Source: Enterobacter sp. JBIWA008 | GTDB taxonomy: Bacteria > Pseudomonadota > Gammaproteobacteria > Enterobacterales > Enterobacteriaceae | NCBI RefSeq assembly: GCF_019968765.1 | Contig: NZ_CP074149.1 | Span: forward strand, 2,232,001 to 2,296,000 | DNA length: 64,000 bases | Reading direction: 5' to 3' | Shown here: piece after piece, positions 18,440 to 26,732 of the stretch | Layout: each line of letters starts with the position of its first letter | Position numbering within the stretch: the first letter of the stretch is position 1 | Translations under genes and position numbers: made by a program | Notes under the pieces: model-generated | Told to the model about the DNA's origin: nothing | Database searches by the model: none | The model's input: the letters and a program-made list of their open reading frames with translations, nothing else

Positions 18440-18702
18440 ATAATTTCCGAAAACCTTTTTTGTTTAGACTCACCTAATTATATCAAAAACAATAACAGAT
18501 GTATAAATATATTCTGCGAGAAACTTAAATATACAAGAAAACTCAAAAATTCTTTTTGCGGTTACGCTACTAATTAAAGGAAGTATCGTCAGGAGTTCTA
18601 ATTATTAGTTGAAATAATTTACATATGATACGCAGTTGGACTTTTGACATAATAAGATTCTAGCAAAGGCAGCTTCTGGCACAAAGCGGACCGCACCAGT
18701 AA
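18440..18702. other. AT-rich promoter region of the ATPase-HNH module
   Basis: These 263 nt are very AT-rich and hold no open frame of note. The upstream promoter of the minus-strand ATPase gene must lie here. At about 18650-18700 the composition shifts to GC-rich, marking the module's boundary. No direct repeats or integrase remnants were recognised. Confidence 0.5.
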
Positions 18703-19014
18703 CAAAATTACCCGGCAAGCGGCAACGTCAGGGAAACAGCGGAGGCAGCACAACGCGCGGTAAGAAGCTGTCTCACGGGTGCAGAGTCGGCTGCTCTGAT
18801 CCAGTACTCAACAGGAGAGCGTCCTGTTATTCAGGATGGGTATTCCGTTCCTGGTTTTGCTGATGAGAGCAGGACGGTATACGTCGCCTCTATGCACACA
18901 GCCGTGACGTGCGCAGCGACGATTAGCAGACGGCTCTCAGAGGAGTTATGCGACGGCCAGAGAGACGAAATCCCGTGTTACAGGCCATCCCGCTTTAGCG
19001 TGTTACAGGGCTGA
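18703..19014 (+). pseudogene. start-less 103-codon open frame, possible gene fragment
   Basis: After a TAA at 18700-18702 the frame stays open to TGA at 19012-19014. The translation has protein-like composition (for example SCLTGAESAALIQYSTGERP and later CDGQRDEIPCYRPSRF), but the first ATG is only at 18892. It could be the 3' part of a gene whose beginning was lost when the AT-rich module arrived, or a small phage-type frame starting at a rare codon. The product is not recognised. Its last 12 nt overlap the convergent gene at 19003. Confidence 0.3.
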
Positions 19015-19218
19015 GACGAGATCTCTGATCTTTTCAGCCTTTTCAAAATGGTCCAGCTTCATCTCCATAATCCACCAGTGCGCCACTTCCATAAGCAGTT
19101 CAGGATCGTCATTTTTATTAGCAAAAAAAGCATAAAACGAAAGCCCAACATCGCTTCCCTTAGAGGCAATTTTTGAATCACAGATCCTGATGATTTTTTC
19201 CTTCATTCCTTGCCGCAC
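19003..19218 (-). CDS. small conserved protein, possibly DUF6500 family
   Basis: A 71-residue soluble protein (IIRICDSKIASKGSDVGLSF, then FANKNDDPELLMEVAHWW). I believe it matches the uncharacterised DUF6500 family, but this is from memory. The GTG start at 19218 has AAAGGA 6 nt upstream; an ATG at 19206 lacks spacing for a ribosome binding site. It lies between the defence module and the yebG paralogue. Confidence 0.65.
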   Translation of the reverse strand: MRQGMKEKIIRICDSKIASKGSDVGLSFYAFFANKNDDPELLMEVAHWWIMEMKLDHFEKAEKIRDLVSAL

Positions 19219-19250
19219 GTCATTTCCTTTAGTCTTTTAATGTTCGGGCT

Positions 19251-19283
19251 AAAAAAAGCCGCAAGCAGATGGCTGCTTACGGC
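19251..19283 (-). terminator. intrinsic terminator of the yebG-like gene
   Basis: An 11-bp perfect stem (GCCGTAAGCAG / CTGCTTGCGGC) with a 4-nt loop is followed on the minus strand by seven T. It lies 30 nt after the stop. Confidence 0.85.
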
Positions 19284-19312
19284 TCCAGGAGCGGTGATGG
19301 TTTTTCTGACAA

Positions 19313-19630
19313 TCAGGCCGCTTTCACAGCCCTGATTTTTTTCGTGTCAACTGCGTCGGATTCAGTTTTATCCGCTGCAGCTGGAGCGTTGAGATCGGGA
19401 AGCTTGCTGGTACGCAGAATATGCTGCACGGTCTCTTTCTGCTCGGCGAGATACAGGCCAAGATTTTCAGCCTGCGTTTCATCCATCTGCATTCCGCTTT
19501 GCAACAGCCAGTCGGTGAACGCGTCTGCCATATCGAGCAGCTTGTCGTGAGCGTCAGCCTCTTTCTTACTGGCAAATGTCATTTTCTCTTCACCTTTTCT
19601 TACGACAACAAATTTTGTTTCAACAGCCAT
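19313..19630 (-). CDS. yebG: YebG-like SOS-inducible protein
   Basis: A 105-residue protein matching the YebG family: MAVETKFVVVRKGEEKM at the N-terminus, then FASKKEADAHDKLLDMAD and LAEQKETVQHIL. YebG is a small LexA-regulated protein of unclear function in the DNA-damage response. The ATG at 19630 is chosen to give the family N-terminus; the GTG at 19639 is upstream. A near-perfect LexA box stands just before it. The C-terminal tail differs from E. coli YebG and the locus is not the usual one, so it may be a second, mobile copy. Confidence 0.85.
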   Translation of the reverse strand: MAVETKFVVVRKGEEKMTFASKKEADAHDKLLDMADAFTDWLLQSGMQMDETQAENLGLYLAEQKETVQHILRTSKLPDLNAPAAADKTESDAVDTKKIRAVKAA

Positions 19631-19643
19631 TATGCGCACCTCA

Positions 19644-19663
19644 TACTGTAATTATATACAGTA
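19644..19663 (-). promoter_or_regulatory. LexA (SOS) box
   Basis: The minus-strand sequence TACTGTATATAATTACAGTA fits the consensus TACTGTATATATATACAGTA at 18 of 20 positions, with both CTGT/ACAG cores intact. It lies 14 nt before the yebG-like start, so LexA should repress this gene tightly. Confidence 0.9.
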
Positions 19664-19706
19664 TAACAGTTCCGGATTAATGTTGCAGCTAAAAATTGCT
19701 CACATT

Positions 19707-20687
19707 TTAACGAGCAGGGGGCTCATTCGAAAATCTCGCAGTAATCGCATCACGTTCATAGCCCTGGGGCTGCGTCAGTATCTGGTATAAATCAGGACGG
19801 CGACCGTGGATCCAGCGGCGTCCTGTGCTCATAGCAAGCAGGCTTAAATCGAGTTCAGCGCTCACCATCGCATCTTCGGCCGCCCAGGTTTCATTCACGA
19901 TCCTGCCATAGGGGTCGAGGATCATGGCATTGCCCGTGCGCACTTCGTCATCATCGGCACCGACGCCGTTGCTGAAGAGAAGAAATAAGCCGTTGTCATG
20001 CGCGCGGGCAGGCAGCCAGCGCATGAGCCATTCCCGACCGCCTGGCCCTTTGAAAGCCGCGGTAATTTCTTCCTTACGCGTTTCCCGCTCCTCCCAGAGC
20101 GCCAGCGGAATCGGCTTCATCCCGTGAGGGCTGCGGGAATCGGTACCGCCTGTTTGATGCGGCGCGAGAAGAATATCGGCACCCAGCAGCGCCGTCGCGC
20201 GCACATTTTCGACCAGATTATTGTCCCAGCAAATCAGGATACCGACCTTCACGCCCCACGGCGTATCAAAAATCGTAAAGCTGTCCCCGCTGCTGATGGC
20301 CGAATGTTCGAAAGCATGGAGTTTACGATGCGTATGCATTGAGCCGTCCGGCATACAGGCAACATAGGCATTGTAGAGGCGGCCATCGTCGGCGCGTTCA
20401 ATAAGACCGGCACCAATAAGCATTTGGTGTTTTATCGCCAGGGAACGAATGAGCGTCAGGGAAGGGCTGTCCGCAATCGGCTCTGCCAGCGCAGACACCT
20501 CCGCGGCGGTGAGCTTGGGGACATGCCAGTAGCCGGTGATACACATTTCAGGGAAAGTGAGAATGTTCACCTGCTCAAGCGCCGCCCGTTCAATAAATTT
20601 CTCCATTATCAGTAGATTGTATTTTTTGTTACTGGCCTGATGCTGAAACTGTACGGTTGCCGCCTTTAAGGATGTCAGTTCGTTCAT
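19707..20687 (-). CDS. nitrilase-superfamily amidohydrolase
   Basis: A 326-residue carbon-nitrogen hydrolase. The catalytic triad is visible: Glu in ILTFPEMCITGYW, Lys in HRKLHAFEH and Cys in VGILICWDNN. Members hydrolyse amides, carbamoyls or nitriles; the substrate here is not known. It is divergent from the LysR gene at 20788 across 100 nt, suggesting that regulator controls it. Confidence 0.85.
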   Translation of the reverse strand: MNELTSLKAATVQFQHQASNKKYNLLIMEKFIERAALEQVNILTFPEMCITGYWHVPKLTAAEVSALAEPIADSPSLTLIRSLAIKHQMLIGAGLIERADDGRLYNAYVACMPDGSMHTHRKLHAFEHSAISSGDSFTIFDTPWGVKVGILICWDNNLVENVRATALLGADILLAPHQTGGTDSRSPHGMKPIPLALWEERETRKEEITAAFKGPGGREWLMRWLPARAHDNGLFLLFSNGVGADDDEVRTGNAMILDPYGRIVNETWAAEDAMVSAELDLSLLAMSTGRRWIHGRRPDLYQILTQPQGYERDAITARFSNEPPAR

Positions 20688-20787
20688 GTTGCGTCTCCGG
20701 TTGTCATCGAGACTGAATTACATAACGATTGCCGATAACTGTATAATCAAATCATTTCCGAATTTGATAACCATCTGGAATGCAAAA

Positions 20788-21702
20788 ATGAACACCCGGT
20801 TGCTAAAGGCCTTTTTGATGCTGGCGGAAAAAGGAAATTATGCCGATGCGGCGCGGGCGCTGTTTATCTCGCAGCCGGCATTGACCAAACAGATTAATCT
20901 CCTCGAATCCCTGGTGAAGATGTCTCTTTTTTCACGAGGTCGTCACGGCGCAATACTGACCGCCAGCGGCAGGCGTTTGCTGCCAGAGGCTGAGAAGGTG
21001 GTCAGGCAGACCCGGCAATTTATGCAGCATGCTGATCGGGTATCGAAAGGAGTTGAAGGGCATATCGCCGTCGGGTTCGGACTTTCAAGCTTTTATCTGG
21101 CGCCACGCTGTATCGCTGACTTTCGTCGGGACTACCCGGAAGTAGAAATGTCATTGACCGATCTGCCTTCCTTCCAGCAGTACGAGCGATTGCAAAACGA
21201 TGAGCTGCAGGTCGGTTTTGTCAGGGTTCCTCCCCCCGTGGCGCTTGAATACCTGCCGTTATTTACCGATCGGCTGGTCCTGGTTGCACCCGCTGAGTCG
21301 CCGACGATGTCTGTCGGAGAGTGGCTCACGAAACGCCCTCTGTTGCGGCTGTATGATGAGCGGGGACGGGGATTAAACGCGCAGATTGACCGCTTCCTGC
21401 ATGACAACGGCCTTTTCATCACATCGACTCAGCTGACTGACGATATCCAAACTATCGTCGCGATGGTGGTTGCGGGTATCGGTGTGGCCATTCTGCCAAC
21501 CAGCGTGACGCATATCGCGCCGCCGGAGCTGGCGATTATTCCGCTAACGGGGGAGTCAATCAGCTGGAAGGTGGGCATCGCCTGGGACGCAGGCAGGGAG
21601 GATGTCATCCGTGACAATTTCATTGCTAGCGTAGCTGCTGCGTTTCCGGGCCACCCATGCTCCGCCGCCATGCCCCAGGCGCCTGACCGTACTGACGCTT
21701 AA
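20788..21702 (+). CDS. LysR-family regulator next to the nitrilase gene
   Basis: A 304-residue LysR protein; the HTH reads MLAEKGNYADAARALFISQPALTKQINLLE. The ATG at 20788 gives the family N-terminus (MNTRLLKAFL); the open frame extends 34 codons further upstream without support. It is divergent from the nitrilase gene. Its last 77 nt overlap the 3' end of rarA on the other strand, so the C-terminal tail (about 25 residues) is encoded antisense to rarA. Confidence 0.85.
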   Translation: MNTRLLKAFLMLAEKGNYADAARALFISQPALTKQINLLESLVKMSLFSRGRHGAILTASGRRLLPEAEKVVRQTRQFMQHADRVSKGVEGHIAVGFGLSSFYLAPRCIADFRRDYPEVEMSLTDLPSFQQYERLQNDELQVGFVRVPPPVALEYLPLFTDRLVLVAPAESPTMSVGEWLTKRPLLRLYDERGRGLNAQIDRFLHDNGLFITSTQLTDDIQTIVAMVVAGIGVAILPTSVTHIAPPELAIIPLTGESISWKVGIAWDAGREDVIRDNFIASVAAAFPGHPCSAAMPQAPDRTDA

Positions 21703-21976
21703 AGCTGCGGTTGAAGGACTGCTGGGAGTCAAAGCCCAGCGCGATCGCCACGTTAAGAATCGGTTCATCGCTGCGGGTTAAGCGCTCAACCGATTTTTGC
21801 AGCTTTTGCGCGCGAATATACCCGGCGAGGGGATAGCCCGTATGCTCTTTGAACAGGCGCTGGAGGTGCCATTTTGAGTAGCCGGATCGCCTGGCGACGG
21901 ACTCAATATCCAGACGGCTATCCAGGTTGTTGTCGATCCAGTCGAGTAAATCATGCATAAATGCGCCAGTGTTCAT
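21626..21976 (-). CDS. rarA: RarA, AraC-family activator of OqxAB efflux
   Basis: A 116-residue single-domain AraC/XylS activator of the MarA/SoxS/RamA group. The first HTH reads DIESVARRSGYSKWHLQRLFKEHTG and the second ILNVAIALGFDSQQSFNRSFKRQYGQAPGAWRR. Its location, divergent from oqxA, identifies RarA, which activates oqxAB and contributes to multidrug resistance in Klebsiella and Enterobacter. The ATG at 21976 has GGGAG 7 nt upstream. The gene's 3' end overlaps the convergent LysR gene by 77 nt. Confidence 0.85.
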   Translation of the reverse strand: MNTGAFMHDLLDWIDNNLDSRLDIESVARRSGYSKWHLQRLFKEHTGYPLAGYIRAQKLQKSVERLTRSDEPILNVAIALGFDSQQSFNRSFKRQYGQAPGAWRRSMGGPETQQLR

Positions 21977-22016
21977 CTGATTACTCCCACGCTGCCTGTA
22001 TAAAAGTATCTTTATC

Positions 22017-22076
22017 TGTTGCATTTAAAGGTGGCGCGTTTTTGTATTAATTGCAAGTTTTATTGTTGCATTTAAA
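22017..22076. repeat. direct repeat upstream of rarA
   Basis: The 13-mer TGTTGCATTTAAA occurs exactly at 22017-22029 and 22064-22076, 47 bp apart. Both copies lie within the rarA side of the rarA-oqxA intergenic region, so they may be operator sites for rarA. Confidence 0.5.
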
Positions 22077-22112
22077 TCCCTGGCCGAAACGGGTCTTTTC
22101 ACATCCGCTCAA

Positions 22113-22189
22113 ATAGCACATAAAGTGCAACAATTATTCTTGCACTTAGTTAAGCGCCTTCCTACAATCGCCGCGAATAGTGTATTCGC
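22113..22189 (+). promoter_or_regulatory. oqxAB promoter with marbox and two palindromes
   Basis: A sigma-70 promoter is visible: TTGCAC (22140-22145), 17-nt spacer, TACAAT (22163-22168). A marbox-like sequence (22113-22131) fits 12 of the 14 defined positions of AYnGCACnnWnnRYYAAAY and lies just upstream of the -35. An inverted repeat AAGTGCAA-N9-TTGCACTT (22123-22147) overlaps both the marbox and the -35. A second palindrome GCGAATA-N3-TATTCGC (22173-22189) lies at the start of transcription. RarA, MarA or SoxS should bind the marbox; OqxR may bind one of the palindromes. Confidence 0.65.
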
Positions 22190-22313
22190 AACTGTTACAG
22201 TTTTGTGGCGATGAACGACACAAATGGCCTTAAGACAGCCACCGGACAAAGGAAGTGGCGCGGTGCCTCCTGCTGCGTCTTGCCCGGCGGCGACAATTAC
22301 CGGAATAAAAATA

Positions 22314-23489
22314 ATGAGCCTGCAAAAAACCTGGGGTAACTCTCATATGAGCGCGCTGGGGGCAATGTTGCTCTCCGTGCTGCTCGTCGGATGCGATAAT
22401 AGCGTCGCGCAAAATGCAGCGCCGCCTGCGCCCGCCGTCAGCGCTGCTGACGTGGTGGTGAAATCCATTAGCCAGTGGGATAGCTTTAACGGCCGGATTG
22501 AAGCGGTGGAGAGCGTTCAGCTCCGTCCGCGCGTGTCCGGCTACATTGATAAGGTGAATTACACCGACGGCCAGGAAGTGAAGAAGGGCGAGGTGCTGTT
22601 CACGATTGATGACCGAACCTATCGCGCGGCGCTGGAACAGGCGCAGGCTAACCTGGCGAGAGCCAAAACGCAGGCCAGCCTGGCGCAAAGCGAGGCTAAC
22701 CGTACCGATAAGCTGGTCAATACCAACGTTGTCTCCCGCGAAGAGTGGGAGCAGCGTCGTTCGGCAGCCACTCAGGCGCAGGCCGATATTCGCGCCGCGC
22801 AGGCGGCAGTGGACGCCGCGCAGCTCAACCTGGACTTCACCAAAGTCACCGCGCCTATCGACGGCCGCGCCAGCCGGGCGATGATCACCAGCGGGAACCT
22901 GGTGACTGCGGGCGACACCGCCAGCGTCCTCACCACGCTGGTCTCGCAGAAAACGGTTTACGTTTACTTTGACGTGGACGAGTCAACCTATCTTCACTAT
23001 CAAAACCTGGCCCGCAGCGGGCAGGGGGCGTCCAGCAACCACACGGCGCTTCCGGTTGAGATTGGCCTGACGGGCGAGGAGGGCTATCCCCATCAGGGCA
23101 AAGTGGACTTCCTTGATAACCAGCTGACGCCGAGTACCGGCACCATCCGCATGCGCGCGCTGCTGGATAACGCGCAGCGCCAGTTCACGCCGGGACTTTT
23201 TGCCCGCGTACGCCTGCCGGGCAGCGCGGAGTTCAAAGCCACGCTTATCGACGACAAAGCGGTTCTGACCGATCAGGATCGTAAGTACGTTTATATCGTC
23301 GATAAAGAGGGGAAAGCGCAGCGCCGGGACATCACGCCGGGCCGTCTGGCAGACGGTTTACGCATCGTGCGGCAGGGGCTGAACCCTGGCGATAAAGTCA
23401 TCGTCGAGGGTTTACAGAAAGTGTTTATGCCGGGTATGCCGGTTAACGCGAAAACCGTTGCCATGACCGCCACCAGCGCCCTCAACTGA
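22314..23489 (+). CDS. oqxA: OqxA, periplasmic adaptor of RND efflux pump
   Basis: A 391-residue membrane-fusion protein, the known length of OqxA. The N-terminus is a lipoprotein signal with lipobox LLVGC, followed by a lipoyl/beta-barrel core (YIDKVNYTDGQEVKKGEVLF) and a coiled-coil hairpin rich in Ala and Gln. It links OqxB to an outer-membrane channel (TolC) for export of quinolones, quinoxalines, nitrofurantoin and chloramphenicol. The ATG at 22314 matches known OqxA; longer starts do not. It lies 24 nt before oqxB. Confidence 0.95.
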   Translation: MSLQKTWGNSHMSALGAMLLSVLLVGCDNSVAQNAAPPAPAVSAADVVVKSISQWDSFNGRIEAVESVQLRPRVSGYIDKVNYTDGQEVKKGEVLFTIDDRTYRAALEQAQANLARAKTQASLAQSEANRTDKLVNTNVVSREEWEQRRSAATQAQADIRAAQAAVDAAQLNLDFTKVTAPIDGRASRAMITSGNLVTAGDTASVLTTLVSQKTVYVYFDVDESTYLHYQNLARSGQGASSNHTALPVEIGLTGEEGYPHQGKVDFLDNQLTPSTGTIRMRALLDNAQRQFTPGLFARVRLPGSAEFKATLIDDKAVLTDQDRKYVYIVDKEGKAQRRDITPGRLADGLRIVRQGLNPGDKVIVEGLQKVFMPGMPVNAKTVAMTATSALN

Positions 23490-23513
23490 TCCCTTGACCT
23501 GAGAATCCACTCC

Positions 23514-26500
23514 ATGGACTTTTCCCGCTTTTTCATCGACAGGCCGATTTTTGCCGCGGTGCTGTCGATTCTGATTTTTATCACAGGGTTAATCGCCATC
23601 CCGCTGCTGCCGGTGAGCGAATATCCTGACGTCGTGCCGCCAAGCGTGCAGGTGCGCGCGGAGTACCCGGGCGCCAACCCGAAAGTGATTGCCGAGACGG
23701 TGGCGACGCCGCTGGAAGAGGCGATCAACGGCGTTGAGAACATGATGTACATGAAGTCCGTCGCGGGTTCCGATGGCGTGCTGGTAACTACCGTCACCTT
23801 CCGTCCGGGAACCGATCCGGATCAGGCGCAGGTTCAGGTGCAAAACCGCGTTGCGCAGGCCGAAGCGCGTCTGCCGGAAGACGTGCGGCGTTTGGGCATC
23901 ACTACCCAGAAACAGTCCCCGACGCTGACGCTGGTGGTGCATCTGTTTTCGCCGAACGGTAAGTACGACTCCCTGTATATGCGTAACTACGCCACGCTGA
24001 AGGTGAAGGACGAGCTGGCGCGCCTGCCCGGCGTCGGCCAGATCCAGATTTTCGGCTCGGGTGAATATGCGATGCGCGTCTGGCTGGATCCCAACAAGGT
24101 GGCGGCCCGCGGGCTAACCGCTTCGGACGTGGTGACGGCGATGCAGGAGCAGAACGTGCAGGTGTCCGCCGGGCAGCTTGGCGCCGAGCCGCTGCCGAAA
24201 GAGAGCGATTTCCTGATCTCCATTAACGCCCAGGGGCGTCTGCATACCGAAGAAGAGTTCGGCAATATTGTCCTGAAAACGACGCAGGACGGTACGGTCG
24301 TCCGCCTGCGCGACGTGGCGCGTATCGAAATGGGGTCCGGCAGCTATGCGCTGCGTTCCCAGCTGAACAATAAAGACGCGGTCGGGATTGGTATCTTCCA
24401 GTCGCCGGGGGCGAACGCCATCGATCTGTCTAACGCGGTGCGCGCGAAAATGGACGAACTGTCCACGCGCTTCCCGGCAGATATGAAGTGGGCGGCACCT
24501 TACGATCCGACCGTTTTCGTGCGCGATTCGATCCGTGCGGTCGTGCAAACGCTGCTGGAAGCGGTGGTGCTTGTGGTGCTGGTGGTGATCCTGTTCCTGC
24601 AAACCTGGCGCGCGTCGATCATTCCGCTGATCGCGGTGCCGGTTTCGGTGGTGGGTACCTTCAGCATTCTCTACCTGCTCGGCTTCTCGCTGAATACCCT
24701 GAGTTTGTTCGGGCTGGTGCTGGCCATCGGTATCGTGGTGGACGACGCCATCGTGGTGGTGGAAAACGTCGAGCGAAACATAGAAGAGGGGCTGGCGCCG
24801 CTTGCGGCGGCGCATCAGGCGATGCGAGAAGTGTCCGGGCCGATTATTGCGATTGCGCTGGTGCTGTGCGCGGTGTTTGTCCCGATGGCGTTCCTCTCGG
24901 GCGTTACCGGTCAGTTCTACAAGCAGTTTGCGGTGACGATCGCGATTTCTACGGTCATCTCCGCCATTAACTCGCTGACGCTCTCTCCGGCACTGGCGGC
25001 ACTGCTGTTAAAACCGCACGGCGCGCCGAAAGATTTCCCGACACGGCTTATCGATCGTCTGTTCGGCTGGATTTTCCGTCCATTTAACCGCTTTTTCCAC
25101 CGCAGCTCTAACGGCTATCAGGGGCTGGTGGGCAAAACGCTCGGCCGACGCGGCGCGGTGTTTGTGGTGTATCTGCTGCTGCTCTGTGCCGCCGGCGTCA
25201 TGTTTAAAGCGGTGCCCGGCGGGTTTATTCCGACGCAGGACAAGCTGTACCTGATTGGCGGCGTGAAAATGCCGGAAGGTTCGTCGCTGGCGCGCACTGA
25301 CGCGGTGATCCGCAAAATGAGCGAAATCGGGATGAATACCGAAGGCGTGGACTACGCGGTCGCGTTCCCGGGGCTGAACGCGCTGCAGTTCACCAACACG
25401 CCGAATACCGGAACGGTCTTCTTCGGCCTGAAGCCGTTCGACCAGCGTAAACATACTGCGGCGGAAATTAACGCGGAGATCAACGCGAAAATCGCGCAAA
25501 TTCAGGAAGGCTTTGGCTTCTCCATCCTGCCACCGCCGATTTTAGGGCTGGGTCAGGGGTCGGGCTATTCTCTGTACATCCAGGATCGCGGCGGTCTGGG
25601 CTATGGCGCGCTGCAAAACGCGGTGAACACCATGTCCGGCGCGATTATGCAGACGCCGGGGATGCATTTCCCGATCTCAACCTACCAGGCTAACGTTCCG
25701 CAGCTGGACGTGCAGGTTGACCGTGACAAGGCGAAAGCGCAGGGCGTGTCGCTGACCGATCTTTTCGGTACGCTGCAAACCTATCTGGGCTCGTCGTACG
25801 TGAATGACTTCAACCAGTTCGGGCGTACCTGGCGCGTGATGGCGCAGGCCGACGGGCAGTTCCGCGACAGCGTGGAAGATATTGCGAATCTGCGCACCCG
25901 TAATAGCCAGGGTGAAATGGTGCCGATTGGCAGTATGGTGAAAATCACGACCACCTACGGGCCGGATCCGGTGATCCGCTACAATGGCTACCCGGCGGCA
26001 GACCTGATTGGCGATGCCGACCCGCGCGTGCTCTCATCTGCGCAGGCGATGACGCAGCTGGACGCGATGTCTAAGCAGATCCTGCCAAACGGGATGAACA
26101 TTGAATGGACGGACCTGAGCTTCCAGCAGGCGACGCAGGGCAATACGGCGCTGATCGTCTTCCCGGTCGCGGTTCTGCTGGCGTTCCTGGTGCTGGCGGC
26201 GCTGTATGAAAGCTGGACGCTGCCGCTGGCGGTGATCCTCATCGTGCCGATGACCATGCTCTCCGCGCTGTTTGGCGTCTGGCTGACCGGTGGCGATAAC
26301 AACGTGTTCGTGCAGGTGGGGCTGGTGGTACTGATGGGGCTGGCGTGTAAAAACGCGATTCTTATCGTGGAGTTTGCCCGCGAGCTGGAAATTCAGGGCA
26401 AAGGCATTATGGAGGCCGCGCTGGAGGCGTGCCGCCTGCGTTTACGCCCGATTGTGATGACCTCCATCGCCTTTATTGCCGGGACCATTCCGCTGATCCT

Positions 26501-26669
26501 CGGACACGGCGCGGGCGCAGAAGTGCGTGGCGTCACCGGGATTACGGTGTTCTCCGGGATGCTGGGCGTGACGCTGTTTGGTCTGTTCCTGACGCCGGTG
26601 TTCTACGTGACGCTGCGTAAGTTGGTGACGCGCGGGAAAAAAGAGGAAAGGGACGTTCTGCCTGCGTAG
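23514..26669 (+). CDS. oqxB: OqxB, RND multidrug efflux transporter
   Basis: A 1051-residue HAE1-type RND pump of the inner membrane, proton driven. It begins MDFSRFFIDRPIFAAVLSI, and the two essential aspartates of transmembrane helix 4 are in GIVVDDAIVVVENVERN. Two large periplasmic loops follow helices 1 and 7. Together with OqxA and TolC it exports fluoroquinolones and other drugs. It is intact, without frameshift. Chromosomal oqxAB is normal in Klebsiella and many Enterobacter, so this is an intrinsic copy rather than the plasmid-borne form. Confidence 0.95.
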   Translation: MDFSRFFIDRPIFAAVLSILIFITGLIAIPLLPVSEYPDVVPPSVQVRAEYPGANPKVIAETVATPLEEAINGVENMMYMKSVAGSDGVLVTTVTFRPGTDPDQAQVQVQNRVAQAEARLPEDVRRLGITTQKQSPTLTLVVHLFSPNGKYDSLYMRNYATLKVKDELARLPGVGQIQIFGSGEYAMRVWLDPNKVAARGLTASDVVTAMQEQNVQVSAGQLGAEPLPKESDFLISINAQGRLHTEEEFGNIVLKTTQDGTVVRLRDVARIEMGSGSYALRSQLNNKDAVGIGIFQSPGANAIDLSNAVRAKMDELSTRFPADMKWAAPYDPTVFVRDSIRAVVQTLLEAVVLVVLVVILFLQTWRASIIPLIAVPVSVVGTFSILYLLGFSLNTLSLFGLVLAIGIVVDDAIVVVENVERNIEEGLAPLAAAHQAMREVSGPIIAIALVLCAVFVPMAFLSGVTGQFYKQFAVTIAISTVISAINSLTLSPALAALLLKPHGAPKDFPTRLIDRLFGWIFRPFNRFFHRSSNGYQGLVGKTLGRRGAVFVVYLLLLCAAGVMFKAVPGGFIPTQDKLYLIGGVKMPEGSSLARTDAVIRKMSEIGMNTEGVDYAVAFPGLNALQFTNTPNTGTVFFGLKPFDQRKHTAAEINAEINAKIAQIQEGFGFSILPPPILGLGQGSGYSLYIQDRGGLGYGALQNAVNTMSGAIMQTPGMHFPISTYQANVPQLDVQVDRDKAKAQGVSLTDLFGTLQTYLGSSYVNDFNQFGRTWRVMAQADGQFRDSVEDIANLRTRNSQGEMVPIGSMVKITTTYGPDPVIRYNGYPAADLIGDADPRVLSSAQAMTQLDAMSKQILPNGMNIEWTDLSFQQATQGNTALIVFPVAVLLAFLVLAALYESWTLPLAVILIVPMTMLSALFGVWLTGGDNNVFVQVGLVVLMGLACKNAILIVEFARELEIQGKGIMEAALEACRLRLRPIVMTSIAFIAGTIPLILGHGAGAEVRGVTGITVFSGMLGVTLFGLFLTPVFYVTLRKLVTRGKKEERDVLPA

Positions 26670-26685
26670 GGACGCTGTAGATAAT

Positions 26686-26718
26686 AAAAACCGCCTTCAT
26701 GGCAAGGCGGTTTTTTTT
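26686..26718. terminator. bidirectional terminator between oqxB and oqxR
   Basis: A 7-bp stem CCGCCTT / AAGGCGG with a 6-nt loop, flanked by five A and eight T, so it can stop both the convergent oqxAB and oqxR transcripts. Confidence 0.85.
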
Positions 26719-26732
26719 GCACTCAATGAAAG

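Noticed and set aside
16065-19014. Retron (reverse transcriptase + msr-msd) with PtuAB effectors
   Set aside because: No reverse transcriptase gene or YADD-type motif was found on either strand near the ATPase-HNH pair.
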